From positions 26,318,598 through 26,382,597 of the forward strand of contig NC_134138.1 in the NCBI RefSeq assembly GCF_033958435.1: a stretch of 64,000 nt of DNA, in the 5' to 3' direction. Each line of letters starts with the position of its first letter. The first letter of the stretch is position 1. Origin of the DNA: Carettochelys insculpta. Taxonomy: Eukaryota; Chordata; Testudines; Carettochelyidae. Both the position numbers and the translations under genes were made by a program. Of the stretch, positions 34,538-45,693 are shown piece after piece. The notes below the pieces were generated by a model, which made no database searches, was not told the DNA's origin, and saw only the letters and a list, made by a program, of their open reading frames with translations.

Positions 34538-34544
34538 ACAGTCT

Positions 34545-35115
34545 GTGCTGTGTTTCTAACAAAGCCACATGCCTTCTGCGTCCCTACTGTCTACCACCCC
34601 CTGCTAGGCCTTTGCATAGACCAGCTAACTGACTGGTTTTTTGAGATGCAGGGAAGTTTGAATTCCCCACCAGTGCACCAGGCAGATTACAGGATATTCC
34701 AGCCAGTCAGAGAACCGAAGTGCTGAGTGAGTTTATGGAAGCAGCTCCTACTCCACATTCTTCCTCTGGGCTCTGGGACTTCAAGCAAATGGGGGAAATA
34801 TGAATCCATTAACCTTTAATGAAACTGTCATCATTTTTCTTTTTGTGCTTGCTAATTACCAAAGCAATATTTTAACAAATTTAAATGAAGGGTTCTTCCC
34901 TCACATCCCATCTGCTGTGAAATCATAATGCACGTAATTTGTGACTTTAAAAGCATGTCCACGGCAATACATTATGATGCATTCAACGGTGAATTATGAC
35001 CTCACTGCACAATCAGGGAGGCATGGCTGCATCAGAAAGAAATATAAAAGCATGATTTTTTCAGTAACTGTTAACAAAAAACCAAAACAAAACAGAACAA
35101 AAAAACCCAAGCAGT
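34545..35115. other. No gene or repeat recognised
   Basis: Ordinary sequence ending in A-rich text (AAACCAAAACAAAACAGAAC) that abuts a PLE tail. Confidence 0.4.
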
Positions 35116-35117
35116 CC

Positions 35118-35243
35118 TGTAACTGCAAAAGCTCATTACCTAATAAATAAAATTGTTAGTCTTTAAGGTGCTACAGGCCTGCCTTTTTTTTTTTTTTTTT
35201 TTGAAGCTACAGACTAACATGGTTATTCCTCTGAGACTCAGTA
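35118..35243 (+). mobile_element. PLE 3' tail fragment
   Basis: AAAAGCTCATTACCTAATAA, TTGTTAGTCTTTAAGGTGCT, a T18 tract and ACAGACTAACATGGTTATTC reproduce the PLE tail in order. The hammerhead-like core is lost. Confidence 0.75.
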
Positions 35244-35877
35244 AGGCTGGATCTAGACTGCCAAGAACTGTCAGCAAAGGGCAAATTGTGCACCGCAATT
35301 TGCATATCTTTTGCCAATAGTTCTGTTGTGAGAGGCTTTCCTGGCATGTGGCCTGTCCACACAGGGCCAAATGTCAGGATATGCTCCTCAGCCGGGACAT
35401 CCCTTGTGCCTTATGGCATGAGGTGTACTGGGATGTTGGTAGAATGCATCCACTTTTCTGACAGTGGTCTCGGAAAAGCGGACGTGTTGTTTGGATGTGG
35501 CAGACCTCTTCCAAGAGACCTGCAGTCTTCCCAAAAAGGTCTGCAGTCTAGACCTAGCCAAACTGTAACAGGAACTCAGCTACCAGGGGGCTACGAGGGG
35601 CAAATCCCCTGCTGTGAAGGACTAAACCCTTATGCTGAACCTCTGCACAGGTGTGACTTTTACTCACAGCATGTGCATTTCTCTGTTGCTGTAATGGAAA
35701 AGTCCTCATCACTTGGATTTTTGCATTATTTGTAGTAAACGTCATGTTTCATATTTCTTTGCATTTCTGGAGGGGTGACATTTGGCCCTGGAGACCAAAA
35801 ATCCTCTTTTTATCCACCAAAACATACCGTGTGGGCAGTGGCAATGCACGTTTTCCCCAGGCTACTCTACTACTCTA

Positions 35878-36132
35878 GGCTGTGTCTGCAATACAAAAAT
35901 AACTTCGAAGTTGCTTACTTTGAAGTACAACACACCCTACTTTGAGGTTAAACTTCGAAATAGGGCACTATTCCATTCCTGGGAATGGAATAAGGACTTG
36001 GAAGTAGGTCTCCCTTTCTTCAAAGTTAATTTCAAAGGAAGGGAAAATGTGTGTAGACTCTCTGCTGGCTACTTCAAAGTAGTGCCTAACTTTGAAGTTA
36101 ACTTTGAAGTTGGTTCCTAATGTAGACGCACC
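35878..36132. mobile_element. Fold-back MITE, about 255 bp
   Basis: GGCTGTGTCTGCAATAC at the left and the reverse complement of the right end, GGTGCGTCTACATTAGG, form related ends. Interior TTCGAAGTT/AACTTCGAA motifs pair around a centre near 35985. Clear 3-bp duplication not found, so the insertion is either old or its ends are off by a few bases. Confidence 0.65.
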
Positions 36133-36181
36133 TGTATAGTATTTCAATTCTTGCAAGAGAGATCACCACTAGGGGGCGGGT

Positions 36182-36365
36182 GGTAATAGAGGTACTGTGT
36201 TAGACTGTATTCTAACAAAACAAACCAGCAGTCATGCAGCACTTTAAAGACTAACAAAATAATTTATTACGTGATGGGCTGTCGTGGGGCAGACCCACTT
36301 CTTCAGTTCTGGAGAATAGGGGGTGAGTGGCCCAGTTTTCAAGCCTGTTCTCTCTTCAGCCACTT
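36182..36365 (-). mobile_element. PLE 3' part with tail
   Basis: Reverse complement gives CTGAAGAAGTGGGTCTGCCC, CACGACAGCC, TTATTTTGTTAGTCTTTAAA and terminal TCTAACACAGTACCTCTATT. About 60 bp of 3' UTR (AAACTGGGCCACTCACCCCC) precede it. Confidence 0.8.
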
Positions 36366-36821
36366 AGCTAAGATAGCGGGTAAAGGTGACAATTGTGGTG
36401 ATGTTTTGGGGACAAATGGACTGAAATGACCAGGCTGATTTCACATGGGCTTCCTCATCAAATGCTGTCCATTGTCAGTCACAAAAGACTGATCTCAATA
36501 GGAGTTTCACTGATTTCAGTGGATTTTGGATCAGACTGTAAGTTACTAACCAAGCCCTGACACTGCAAGTACATACTCGTACAGGTAACTTGAATTCACT
36601 GAAACTACGTGCATACAGAAAGGTAATTACATAGTATGTACTTGCAGAAACGATCTCTTAGGTTGGATATGAATGAGAGGTAATGTGCCATTAATTTTTA
36701 CTCAATTGATTAATGGAAAGCCTGTGATGGGAATTCTGATTAAAAAATAATAATAAAAAGAATCAATGGTTAATGTGCGACACAGTTTACATGTTGGTTT
36801 ACGTGAGTTTACATGAGGCAT

Positions 36822-36952
36822 GCATCTGAAGAAGCAGGTCTTTGCTCACAACAGCTTATGCTCCAAAGTATCTGTTAGTCTATAAGGTGCCACAGGACTT
36901 CTTGCTATTCTCGAAGATACAGACTAACACGGCTACCTCTCTGATACCTGTT
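36822..36952 (+). mobile_element. PLE 3' tail fragment
   Basis: GCATCTGAAGAAGCAGGTCT, CAACAGCTTATGCTCC, TCTGTTAGTCTATAAGGTGC and terminal ACTAACACGGCTACCTCTCT. Belongs to the TATAAGGTGCC tail type. The full terminus is present. Confidence 0.85.
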
Positions 36953-37049
36953 GGTTGTTGCTCCTCTCTATACAGGGCCGTATGTGTGTATGGCACTTTT
37001 TACAAGGAGCTCAAATGTGGTTCCTTGCTAATGGGACTTTCATCTAAAT

Positions 37050-38173
37050 CAGTGATGGGCAGATCATGCAGCCCAACAAGGTTCTGTGTGGGGCCTGTGA
37101 GATATTTTGTTTACCATTGTCCATGCACAGGGTTGCCAAATTCTGCTGGTTTTCATCAGTGTAGTTTTTTCCATACCAGTATGATTAAAAAGACATGCAT
37201 GTAAAGCAAGGCCACGGCTACGTCTACACGTGAAGCCAACATCGAAATAGCTTATTTCGATGTAGCAACATCAAAATAGGCTATTTCGATGAGTAACGTC
37301 TACACGTCCTCCAGGGCTGGCAACGTCGATGTTCAACTTCGACGTTGCATGGCACCACATCGAAATAGGCGCTGCGAGGGAACGTCTACACGCCAAAGTA
37401 GCACACATCGAAATAAGGGTGCCAGGCACAGCTGCAGACAGGGTCACAGGGCGGACTCAACAGCAAGCCACTCCCTTAAAGGGCCCCTCCCAGGCACAGT
37501 TGCACTAAACAACACAAGATACACAGAGCCTACAACTGGTTGCATGCCCTGTGCCTGCAGCATGGATCCCTAGCCACCGCAGCAGCAGCCAGAAGCCCTG
37601 GGCTAAGGGCTGCTGCCCACGGTGACCATAGAGCCCCGCAGGGGCTGGAGAGAGAGCATCTCTCAACCCCTCAGCTGACGGCCACCATGGCGGACCCCGC
37701 TATTTCGAAGTTGCGGGACGCGCAACGACTACACGGTCCCTACTTCGACGTTGAACGTCGAAGTAGGGCGCTATTCCTATCCCCTCATGGGGTTAGCGAC
37801 TTCAACGTCTCGCTGCCTAATGTCGAAGTTAACTTCGAAATAGCGCCCGGCGCATGTAGCCGTGACGGGCGCTATTTCGAAGTTAGTGCCGCTACTTCGA
37901 AGTAGCGTGCACGTGTAGACACGGCTCACGTGAAGTGAAGTGGGTGCTGATTGCTCACAACATTGACTGTGAGAATGGTGTGCTCTCTCTGCATCCCATC
38001 AAAGCACTGCTACGGTTTAATCAGCACACCCCACAAATTTTAGGTACCCAAGTGCAGCCAGCAAAACTTCTTCATCCTGGGAGACCATCTTGCTTATGAC
38101 AATCTTGCGGCCCACTGCGATGAAGGAGGGCCACTCATGCAGCCCACTCACTCGCCTAAGTTGCCCATCACTA
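37050..38173. mobile_element. hAT element hosting a Harbinger-like element
   Basis: Left end CAGTGATGGGCAGATCATGC; the reverse complement of the right end is TAGTGATGGGCAACTTAGGC. Octamers ATCTAAAT (37042-37049) and GTCTAAAT (38174-38181) match at 7 of 8 positions. Without the nested 711-bp element it is about 410 bp, a non-autonomous size. It preserves GCAGCCCAAC/GCAGCCCACT near its ends. Confidence 0.85.
37216..37926. mobile_element. Harbinger-like element, 711 bp, TSD CAC
   Basis: The left end GGCTACGTCTACACGTG and right end CACGTGTAGACACGGCT are inverted. CAC flanks both (37213-37215, 37927-37929). Unlike the pure hairpins, the middle (about 37430-37700) is non-palindromic GC-rich sequence, while both outer parts carry multiple ATCGAAATA and TTCGAAGT motifs. 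It may be a deletion derivative of an autonomous transposon keeping its 5' untranslated or early coding region; that is inference, as no transposase motif is seen. Confidence 0.8.
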
Positions 38174-38181
38174 GTCTAAAT

Positions 38182-40560
38182 TGAGAATGACAAAACAGGA
38201 TGCTGGCAAGGTGCAGGAAAGACTACAGAAAGTCACACTTTCTTGGTTTGTACAATATGTATCAGATTCTAATTTAACATTCATATTGTGGTTGTATCCA
38301 GAGGACTCTGCTGGGATTACGGCCACATTCTGCTACATGCTGAACCAGTACTACCAACCTCAAAAAAAAAAAAAAATCATGAGTCATGACCTGCCCCCAC
38401 ATCTTGAAATTTAAAAAAAATCAAATCATAGTTTTAGTCTGTTTTTTCCTAATCTTTTAAATTCTCCTTATTCATTTATGAGTGTGTGATAATTTCACAC
38501 TCAAAATATCAACTGTTAACGTTCACAGAAAATAATGCTTCTCCAGTCTGGTCTTACGGAGACTCAACTTACCCTCTTTTTGCCAATAAAATAGGAGAAC
38601 TGCTATCCATGCCCTATTACCGCTTGACTCCCTCCCCTCCTGGTTTATTTCCTTTGATAAGAGAAGAACTGGGTGATAAACACTGATCTAATTAACAGCT
38701 ACATGACAGTAAAAACAGTAAGGGGTTTGTTTAGCTGTTGGCAAAAAATAAACAAACACTGTCTTCTCCTACCATCCCACTTATTTACCTGAGTCTGGGC
38801 TGCGTGCCTCCTCCCTATCCTGACCTGTCTCCCACTGCTACCCCAAATGTTTGCACCAAATTCTTTTACAGTTGTTAAATATGCCTCCTGCTTCCCCAAT
38901 GTGTGGCTTCCCATGCTTTCCCTAGGCATCTTTCACATTGCCTCTGCTGCTCCTAACATTACTTGAATGGGCGATCAGACATGTTCCCTAGGGGCATTTT
39001 CTATTTATTTGAGAACAGTGGGAGGTGGCAGGTTCATTTCCAGTCATAATGATAATGGAGGTAAGTGACAACCAGCTTGCTTGCTTCAGCCCCTTGACTG
39101 TAAGTGGAATGGTGGCCATTTTAAGGAAGGGCACATTCATGATTTGGTGCCTTTCATTGTGTTTTGATGAGGCAAGTAAAAACAACCAACAAACAAACCC
39201 AAAGTTACTAGAAAATGGTGAGAATTGGCAATAGGGTACACACACACAGGACAACACCATTACCCCAAACTATTTAGTTTATAACTACTCTAGAGGGTTA
39301 AAATTAGGATGGTCATCTTTGAGGTACAAGAACCAGCACCTCTAGGATGATTTTGAGCCCATAGAACTGTGTTTACTGAGAAACCTTACATATTTCCCAG
39401 GACTGCTAGCTCCAAAAAGGGACTATCTTGAGAAAACTGGACAAGTGGCAACCCTAGAAAAGCTCACACGCTCCCTGTCACTTACTATATATAATCTGTA
39501 TCACCCACGATTACTAGTAATAACACCTAGCAGTTATATAGACCTTTAATCTTCATGGTACTTTACAAAGATTAGCAAGTTAACCCATGAAATTAAAAAG
39601 CCATCAAATTGTTTTTGAACTGTATTCTTTAAACAGAAGCCATTTTGGAGATACAGCCTTGAGTTTTAAGACTCAAAAAACAAAAATTACCGAAACAATG
39701 GAGTCTTTTTCTCTCTCCAAAATTGGCTTTACAATGCTCCTGGGCTCAGTCTTTTTATGCCAAGTTTCAGCCTCAAGCAAACTTTTACTGCTGTGGTTGT
39801 GTTCCGGGCCCCCTGAAAATAAAGCTCACTCAGCTCCTGAACTATTGAAGTGCAAATGGCCCAGTTGTAATCTAGAAAGTTTCAAGGGAGAGAGGTCAAA
39901 AGTTACATTAAACACTTATGTCAGTGCAGTCTAACAGCAGGAAGATGTAAACATATTTATCCTGGGCAGCTTTCATGTTATCAATATACTCTGTTTTCAG
40001 TAAGAGGATATCATTCGTATACTGATCGCTGGCTGTTGTATACTAAATAAAAAAATATGATAATCAGTGCTTATATATATAGATCTCAAAGTTTTCCCCA
40101 CATTAAGGGAGCATATCTCACATCTAGAACTGAGAGAATAATTGATTTTTCAGTTTGATGGCTAAACAAACACAATAACAAAAACAGAGGAAAGAAAATA
40201 ATTTCAGCTCAAGATGCAGCAGATATTTAGTTTTTTTTTTCACCACAATGAAAAATGGACAAAGTGTATTTTGGCTGGAACGAATTATTTTGTTCAATCA
40301 CAGATGATTTTTTCTTACCTTTTTCCAATTTGTTTTTGGATATTTTTTTAATCCCCTTAATAATCAATGAATCCACCTAAATTTCAGAAGAACCTGTTTG
40401 AAATGAAAAGGCTAACCATTTCAAAAATGGTTAACAAAATATTTTGACTTTGTCAGAATCCTCCTCTTTTTTTCTTCTACAATTACTCGCAGAATAGTTT
40501 TTGTAAACTTGAAATTGCTATTTTAACCAATTAACTATTTATCCCAAAAACTTTGCCTCA
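38182..40560. other. No gene or repeat recognised
   Basis: AT-rich DNA with an A-run at 38362-38376 and a short (CA)n at 39238-39250. Short open frames only. Confidence 0.4.
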
Positions 40561-40563
40561 CTT

Positions 40564-40941
40564 TGGCTACGTCTATACTAGCCCAAAACATGCAAATGGC
40601 CATTTTGAAGTTTACTAATATTGAAGCACTGAAATACGTATTCAGCGCCTCATTAGCATGCGGGAGGCTGCGGCACTTTGGAATTGCCACAGCTCGCCAC
40701 CACACCACTTCCTCCAGACGGGGGTCCTTTTTGAAAGGACCCCTGGATCTTTGAAATCCCCTTTCGAAAAGGACCCCCGTCTGGATGAGCGGCGCGGCGG
40801 CAAGTTGCGGCAATTTCGAAGTGCTGCGTCTGTCCGCATGCTAATGAGATGCTGGATATGTATTTTAGCGCTTCATTAGTAAACTTCGAAATGACCATTT
40901 GCACGGCCATTTCGAAGTTTTGGGTTAGTGTAGACACCGCC
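40564..40941. mobile_element. Harbinger-like fold-back MITE, centre deleted
   Basis: Same family as 1352-1787 and 27384-27819: TGGCTACGTCTATACTAGCC at the left, GGGTTAGTGTAGACACCGCC at the right, with CTT on both sides (40561-40563, 40942-40944) if the first T is counted as part of the element. It is about 60 bp shorter; the central hairpin loop is collapsed to CCTGGATCTTTGAAATCCCC. Confidence 0.8.
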
Positions 40942-41173
40942 CTTATGTGCAGCATTTCTATATAGTAGGGAACTATGGCTATCCCTTGTTACAGACAGGA
41001 AACTGAAGAATGGAGATTATGGCTCTGAACCTGCAGTGAAATCTCATGAGTGGATTCTTGTTCCAGACTGGAGCTGGCCTGATTTAACTGGACCACTGTA
41101 CAGGGGCCCCACAGGATGACCAGATGTCTGTTTTTAAACGGACAGTTAAAATAAAATAAAGTATATAAATATA

Positions 41174-41456
41174 TGGTTGGAGATATCTAGTCCAGTCCCC
41201 CACTCTCTTGGCAGGACCAACCACCACCCTGGCATCTATTTGCTCAAGTCCCTAAATGGCCTTCTCAAGGATTGAGCTCACAATGCTGGGTTTAAGGAGG
41301 CCAATGCTCAAGCCACTGAGTGATCCCTCCCACCCCAAATCTATTTGCCCCACACCCCTAAGCTGCTACCTCAAGGATGGAGCTCACAACCTGAGGCTGA
41401 CAAAGCCAAAGCCCCAACCACTGAGCTATCCCTCCCCTTTTGAGCTATCTCTCCCC
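41174..41456 (-). mobile_element. tRNA-derived SINE, tandem heads
   Basis: On the minus strand two tRNA-like heads follow each other. Each has a box A (GATAGCTCAGTGGTTGG in the first, GATCACTCAGTGGCTTGAG in the second) and a box B (GTTGTGAGCTCCATCC and ATTGTGAGCTCAATCC). The downstream head is followed by the SINE body with GGTTGGTCCTGCC and GACTGGACTAGATATC, typical of turtle Pol III SINEs. A third partial head lies at 41440-41456. Not a tRNA gene: there is no intact anticodon arm or acceptor stem. Confidence 0.75.
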
Positions 41457-41459
41457 AGT

Positions 41460-42466
41460 TCTGTTTTTAAGCACTCCCACAGGCCTATTTTTTTTTTAAT
41501 GGCAAATTGTCCTATATTTTCTCTCTCTCCCCTCCTGTCAGTCTGTTGCGTCCTACTGATGTCTGGATTCTTGCTCACCAGCTGCCCACCCTCCAGCGGT
41601 GAGTGTAGGTCCAGTTGCTGACCCTGTGGGTGAGAGTACAAGGCTGATGGTTGGGCCAACCGCTCCACCTGCTGGTCTGTCACAGCAGTCCCTGCTGTGT
41701 GCCACTGTTGGCCAATGGGCTCTTCCTGCCCCATTGCCAGCCAGCATTTGCTTGCTGCAGTGGCTGGTGAGTGTGGGCAGGTGGTGGCTGGTTACATGTC
41801 ACCTCTGCTGCTCATCTATTGGCCCTTTATTATGCTCCCCCCTCACTGTCCTCTCCCTGCTGTGCCCATTCACCCCACTGTTCCTCCATATCCCCCCCAG
41901 CAGGGTGCATTTCTCTCCTGGTGCACCTTTGAAAACCAGGCACTGGTTGGATCATTCAGCTCACCTACAGCCGGGCTGGCAGGCTCCATCCTTCCCCCAT
42001 GGCCCCTGGCTGGGCTGGCACTAAAGGAAAGCTCAAGACCTTCTGGCCTGAGGCGCGGGCCAATAGGAGCCAAACCCTGCATATGCCAAAGCCCCACACA
42101 GCGCTGGCATGGGGAAGCTTCTGCACCCCTGCAGTGGCAGGGAGGAAGCTAATTCCAGCCTGTTTGTGCCCCTGCCCTGCAGATATCCAGGCAGGGGCAC
42201 TTAGATCCCTTGTCACATGCTGTCCCCACCCTAGGTCCTGTTCCCAGGAACTGTGGGGCTGCTCCGTCTCCTAGGCACCCTCCCCTGCTGAGCCACCTGC
42301 TCACCCCTGGCCAAGTTCACTGAAGTCCCTGCAGCTGGGTTCCATGAGCTCTGGTGTTCAGTGAAACCTTAGGGCTTAACCTCAACCAGGCCATGCTGTA
42401 GTCAGGGGATGGGAGATAGCTGGATTATGTTGGTAGCCTTCAGCAGCTGGGAGGTGCTAGCTGTCT
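41460..42466. other. No gene seen
   Basis: Overlapping open frames of 90-150 codons occur on both strands but their products are low-complexity (Pro, Trp, Gly, Ser-rich) and match nothing known. Moderately GC-rich; probably repeat-derived. Confidence 0.35.
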
Positions 42467-42474
42467 TTCTACAC

Positions 42475-43501
42475 CAGTGGTTCCCAAACTTTTCAGCATC
42501 ATGCCCCCCGCTTGTGGTTTTTGAGAAACTCTCACACCCCCAATCTCTTGTGTACCATCATCCAACCGCCCCAGCTAACAAAAAATTCAATTTGTAATTT
42601 GAAATAAACACAGAAGCTTGGTATAAAAATGTTATTTAAAATTAAAATTAAGCACAAATAATTTTTCTTGGCCCCTTGCGGATGCCTGGTGCAGCCCCAG
42701 CTGGCCAGTTGCCTGAGCCACATGCCAGCTTCCAGAGCTGCCCGTGCCAGCCACCTGCCCACCTGAGATCTGCGCTGCCAGAGCCACCCGCCTGAGCCTG
42801 ATACTGCCAGCTGCCAAGGCCAGCCGGTCACCTGCCTGCTGGCCGCCCAAGCCCCATGCTGCTGGGACCAGCCGCCCACTCACCAGCCACCCACCGGAGT
42901 CACGGGCCAGCCGACCAAGCTGCATGTCCAAGCTCCAAACTGCCAAGGCCAGGCACCCACCCACCATTCTGATCCATATGAACCCCATGCTGCCAGAACC
43001 AGCTATCCGAGCTCTGCACTGCTGGGGCCAGCCACCCACCCACCAGCCTGAGCCACCCAAGCCCCACGCTGCTGGGGTCAGCTGACCAAGCCCTGCTCTG
43101 CCAGGGCCAGCTGCCTGAACCCCACGAGTCCTGCAAGCTGGCCAGCTGCCCAAACCGCACAAGCCCTGAGAGCTGCCCACCCGAGCCCTGCCCCTGCCCT
43201 CCCACAAAGCCAGGCACTCCCAGCCCCACATCTAACTCCATCCTCCTCCTCCCCCCAACCCACACTCACTCTCATTTGCAGAAGGTAGCCAGCTCTATGT
43301 GGGTCTTTGCCGGCTGCTTGCTTTTTACAGCGGCTACCCCGGGTCACCCACATAAACTGGCAGGGGCTGAGAGCCAGAAGCAAAGGCCAGATCTTTCTTG
43401 AGCTGGGGGGAATGATGGGGGGGCTGGGTCACTTTGCACCCCCCTCCCGGAACTTCTTCATGCCCCGCAGGGGGGCACGCCCCCCAGTTTGGAAAGCCAT
43501 G
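42475..43501. mobile_element. hAT non-autonomous element, 1027 bp, 8-bp TSD
   Basis: The left end CAGTGGTTCCCAAACTTTT pairs with the reverse complement of the right end, CATGGCTTTCCAAACTGG. Octamers TTCTACAC (42467-42474) and GTCTACAC (43502-43509) match at 7 of 8 positions. The interior from about 42670 to 43200 is a degenerate GC-rich array built on GCCAGC(C/T)(G/A)CC and CCCAAGCCCC(A/T)TGCTGC units, so the open frames inside are repeat artefacts. Confidence 0.85.
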
Positions 43502-43509
43502 GTCTACAC

Positions 43510-44557
43510 TGTCTGGGCAGGCAAGGACAAGCTGTTTCCAGCCACAGGGGAGCAGGTTGCAGGGAAACAGGAGGGAAGAGACGACCTTTGGAAAAAAAAG
43601 AGGTAGGTCACCCACCCCACCCCCTTTCAGCTGGAAGCAGCTCTCTCCACACAGTGCTGAAAGGCTGCTGCTTACCACATGCTGGTGTGAACCCCGACAG
43701 AAATCTGGAGATGAGAGCTCATGACCCTGTGGGCCCCCTGCATGTTTCCTTGAGAAGAAGTGGCACTTGGTACCATGAGAGGCAGGTCTGTCCCGGGGCC
43801 CAGCCAGGTATGGAGCATGGAAGGCACTGGGTAGGGAGGATTGGGTCAAGTCAGTCAGTCAGTCACACCCATCCGAGCGTGTGCAAGGTGTACAGGAATG
43901 TGTGTGTGTTACCTCCTCCTCTTGCTAACCTTGGAGGGAGGAAGGCAAATAAAAGGACCCCAGCTATGCAGTATTTCTTTTTGACAGGAGCCCAGACAAT
44001 GTGATGTTAATTCAGACAATTGTACTGCCTAGTTCTGACCATTGCCACTTAACTCACTTGAATATGACTCTTGAGTAATATTACTAGGTGTCTTATATTC
44101 AGCACAGGGAAATAGGGTCATCCTAACAGGGGTCCATGCATGCAAATACCATGCCAAGGCTGGGGCTGTTTGATTTTCTTTTTTCCCCCAAGATCACAAA
44201 TTAAAAATGTGCCTCAGATGGGTATTAATGCCAGATCTCCTGAGTCCCTTTGTAGTTCCTTAGCCACAAGCCCTAACTTCATCTCAGTGAGTTGTCATTG
44301 ATCTCAGTGGGATTGCTCACTGTTCTAAGCGCTACACAGTTTTGTAGGGTTAGGGTTAAAAGCCTGAGTGGAATTCCTTCCTGCTTTGTCTATTTTAGAT
44401 GTGTTCATAGAAACTTTCCTTCAGTCTCAGAAAACACCTTCTGTACAAAGTCCCCCGCTTTTTTAAAGTAGGAGAAATATTATGGTGCTTATTAAAATAA
44501 GTTGGAATCTTTATTCCTCAGTGAATCAACTATGGTAGATTTAACATGTGCAGTGAG
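43510..44557. other. No gene or repeat recognised
   Basis: Includes a short (CAGT)n run at 43851-43865. Otherwise unremarkable. Confidence 0.4.
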
Positions 44558-44619
44558 GGTACATCTACACTTCAGCATGATTTAGAAATGAGATATTTCA
44601 AAGCACACTGGCACACAAA

Positions 44620-44914
44620 GGCCGTGGCTACACATGCCCCTCCCTTTTGGAATAAACCCCAGACTTTGAAATTCCCTTATTCCCAAAATGAATTGGGAAT
44701 AAGGAAATTTTGAAGTCTGGGGTCTGGGATAGATTTCGAAGCGCCCATGTCTGTACTGACAGTTTGCAATTCGAAAACAGCACTTTTGAAGCATGAGTGG
44801 CAGCTATTATGCTAATGAGGTGATGAATATTCATACCATTGCCTCATTAACCAGTTCCAATCTGTGTCATTTACATGCCCCTTCCAAAGGGGAGGGGCAT
44901 GTGCAGACGTGGCC
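44620..44914. mobile_element. Nested fold-back MITE, 295 bp, TSD AAA
   Basis: The left end GGCCGTGGCTACACATGCCC pairs with the reverse complement of the right end, GGCCACGTCTGCACATGCCC. AAA flanks both sides (44617-44619, 44915-44917). The centre near 44695 contains CTTATTCCCAAAATGAATTG in palindromic setting. Confidence 0.85.
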
Positions 44915-44970
44915 AAAATGTATTTCAAAATAACACTCACCTATTCTGAAATAGCATGTCCAGACACAGG

Positions 44971-45405
44971 AGCCGTGGACACACTAGCTCTTCCTTTCGG
45001 AAGGGCTATGATAATGTGGTACTTTGGAATATGTTAATGAGTCACTGCCATGAATGTGCAATGCCTCATTAGCATAATGATGGCCATAGGCGCTTCAAAA
45101 CTGCCAGTTTTGAAATGCATGCTGCCTGCATAGCTGGGGCCCTTCGAAATGACTCCCCTGATTTCGAAAGCCCTTTCTTCCCAAAACCAGGTGGGAATAA
45201 GGGGCTTTCAAAATTAGGTAGGTCACTTCAAAAGGCCCCCGGCTGCATGGGCGGCGTGCGTTTTGAAACCAGCAGTTTCGAAGCACGTGCGGCCGCCATC
45301 ATGCCAATAAGGCATTGCATATTCATGGCAGTGCCTCATTAGTAACTTCCAAAGTGCCACATTACCATAGCCCTTCCTAAAGGATGAGTTAGTGTGGCCA
45401 TGGCC
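44971..45405. mobile_element. Nested fold-back MITE, 435 bp, TSD AGG
   Basis: The left end AGCCGTGGACACACTAGCTC pairs with the reverse complement of the right end, GGCCATGGCCACACTAACTC; inner CTTTCGGAAGGGC and CTTTAGGAAGGGC also pair. AGG flanks both sides (44968-44970, 45406-45408). Confidence 0.85.
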
Positions 45406-45693
45406 AGGGTGCCTATTTTGAAATGGTGCCATTGGACGCCAGTAGGGCTTATTTCGAAACAGTGCTATTCCATGTCTTAACAGCGCCTATTTTGACCCCT
45501 TTTGACTTATTTCAAAATTGCCTATTTCAGAATAGGCACTAGTCCTCCTGCAGTGTGGTTTCCTGATTTTGAAATGACACACCTGCTATTTCAAATGTAT
45601 TTTGTAATAGTGTGTGCATAGTGTAGACGCTAGCAAAGTTATTTCGAAATATCTCTGTAGCGTGGACATAGCCCGAGAGACCCAGCCTTGGAT

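Larger units (their letters stand above)
33433..34541. mobile_element. Host MITE carrying two later insertions
   Basis: GGCTATATCTACACTAGCCG at 33433 begins a fold-back element with GAC/GTC-rich subterminal text (GATTGACCTGC, GTCGACTTACTTTG). It is interrupted by a PLE dimer (33606-33974) and, at its decayed right end, by a second MITE (34100-34537). After removal of those the element would be about 300 bp. The right limit is approximate. Confidence 0.5.
44558..45674. mobile_element. Host MITE carrying two nested MITEs, TSD GAG
   Basis: The outer element runs from GGTACATCTACACTTCAGC to GTAGCGTGGACATAGCCC, flanked by GAG on both sides (44555-44557, 45675-45677). Its own sequence is split into three pieces (44558-44619, 44915-44970, 45406-45674), all with TATTTCGAAATA or TATTTTGAAATA motifs. 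Without the guests it is about 385 bp. Confidence 0.7.

Noticed and set aside
35875..36135. 3-bp target duplication for the MITE at 35878-36132
   Set aside because: Left CTA and right TGT do not match under any end placement that I tried.
41335..41437. Possible tRNA gene
   Set aside because: Boxes A and B are present but the cloverleaf is not. It is followed by a SINE body, so it is a SINE head.
41599..43849. Many 100-200 codon open frames
   Set aside because: From 42475 to 43501 they derive from the tandem array of the hAT element; outside it the composition is biased and nothing is recognisable.
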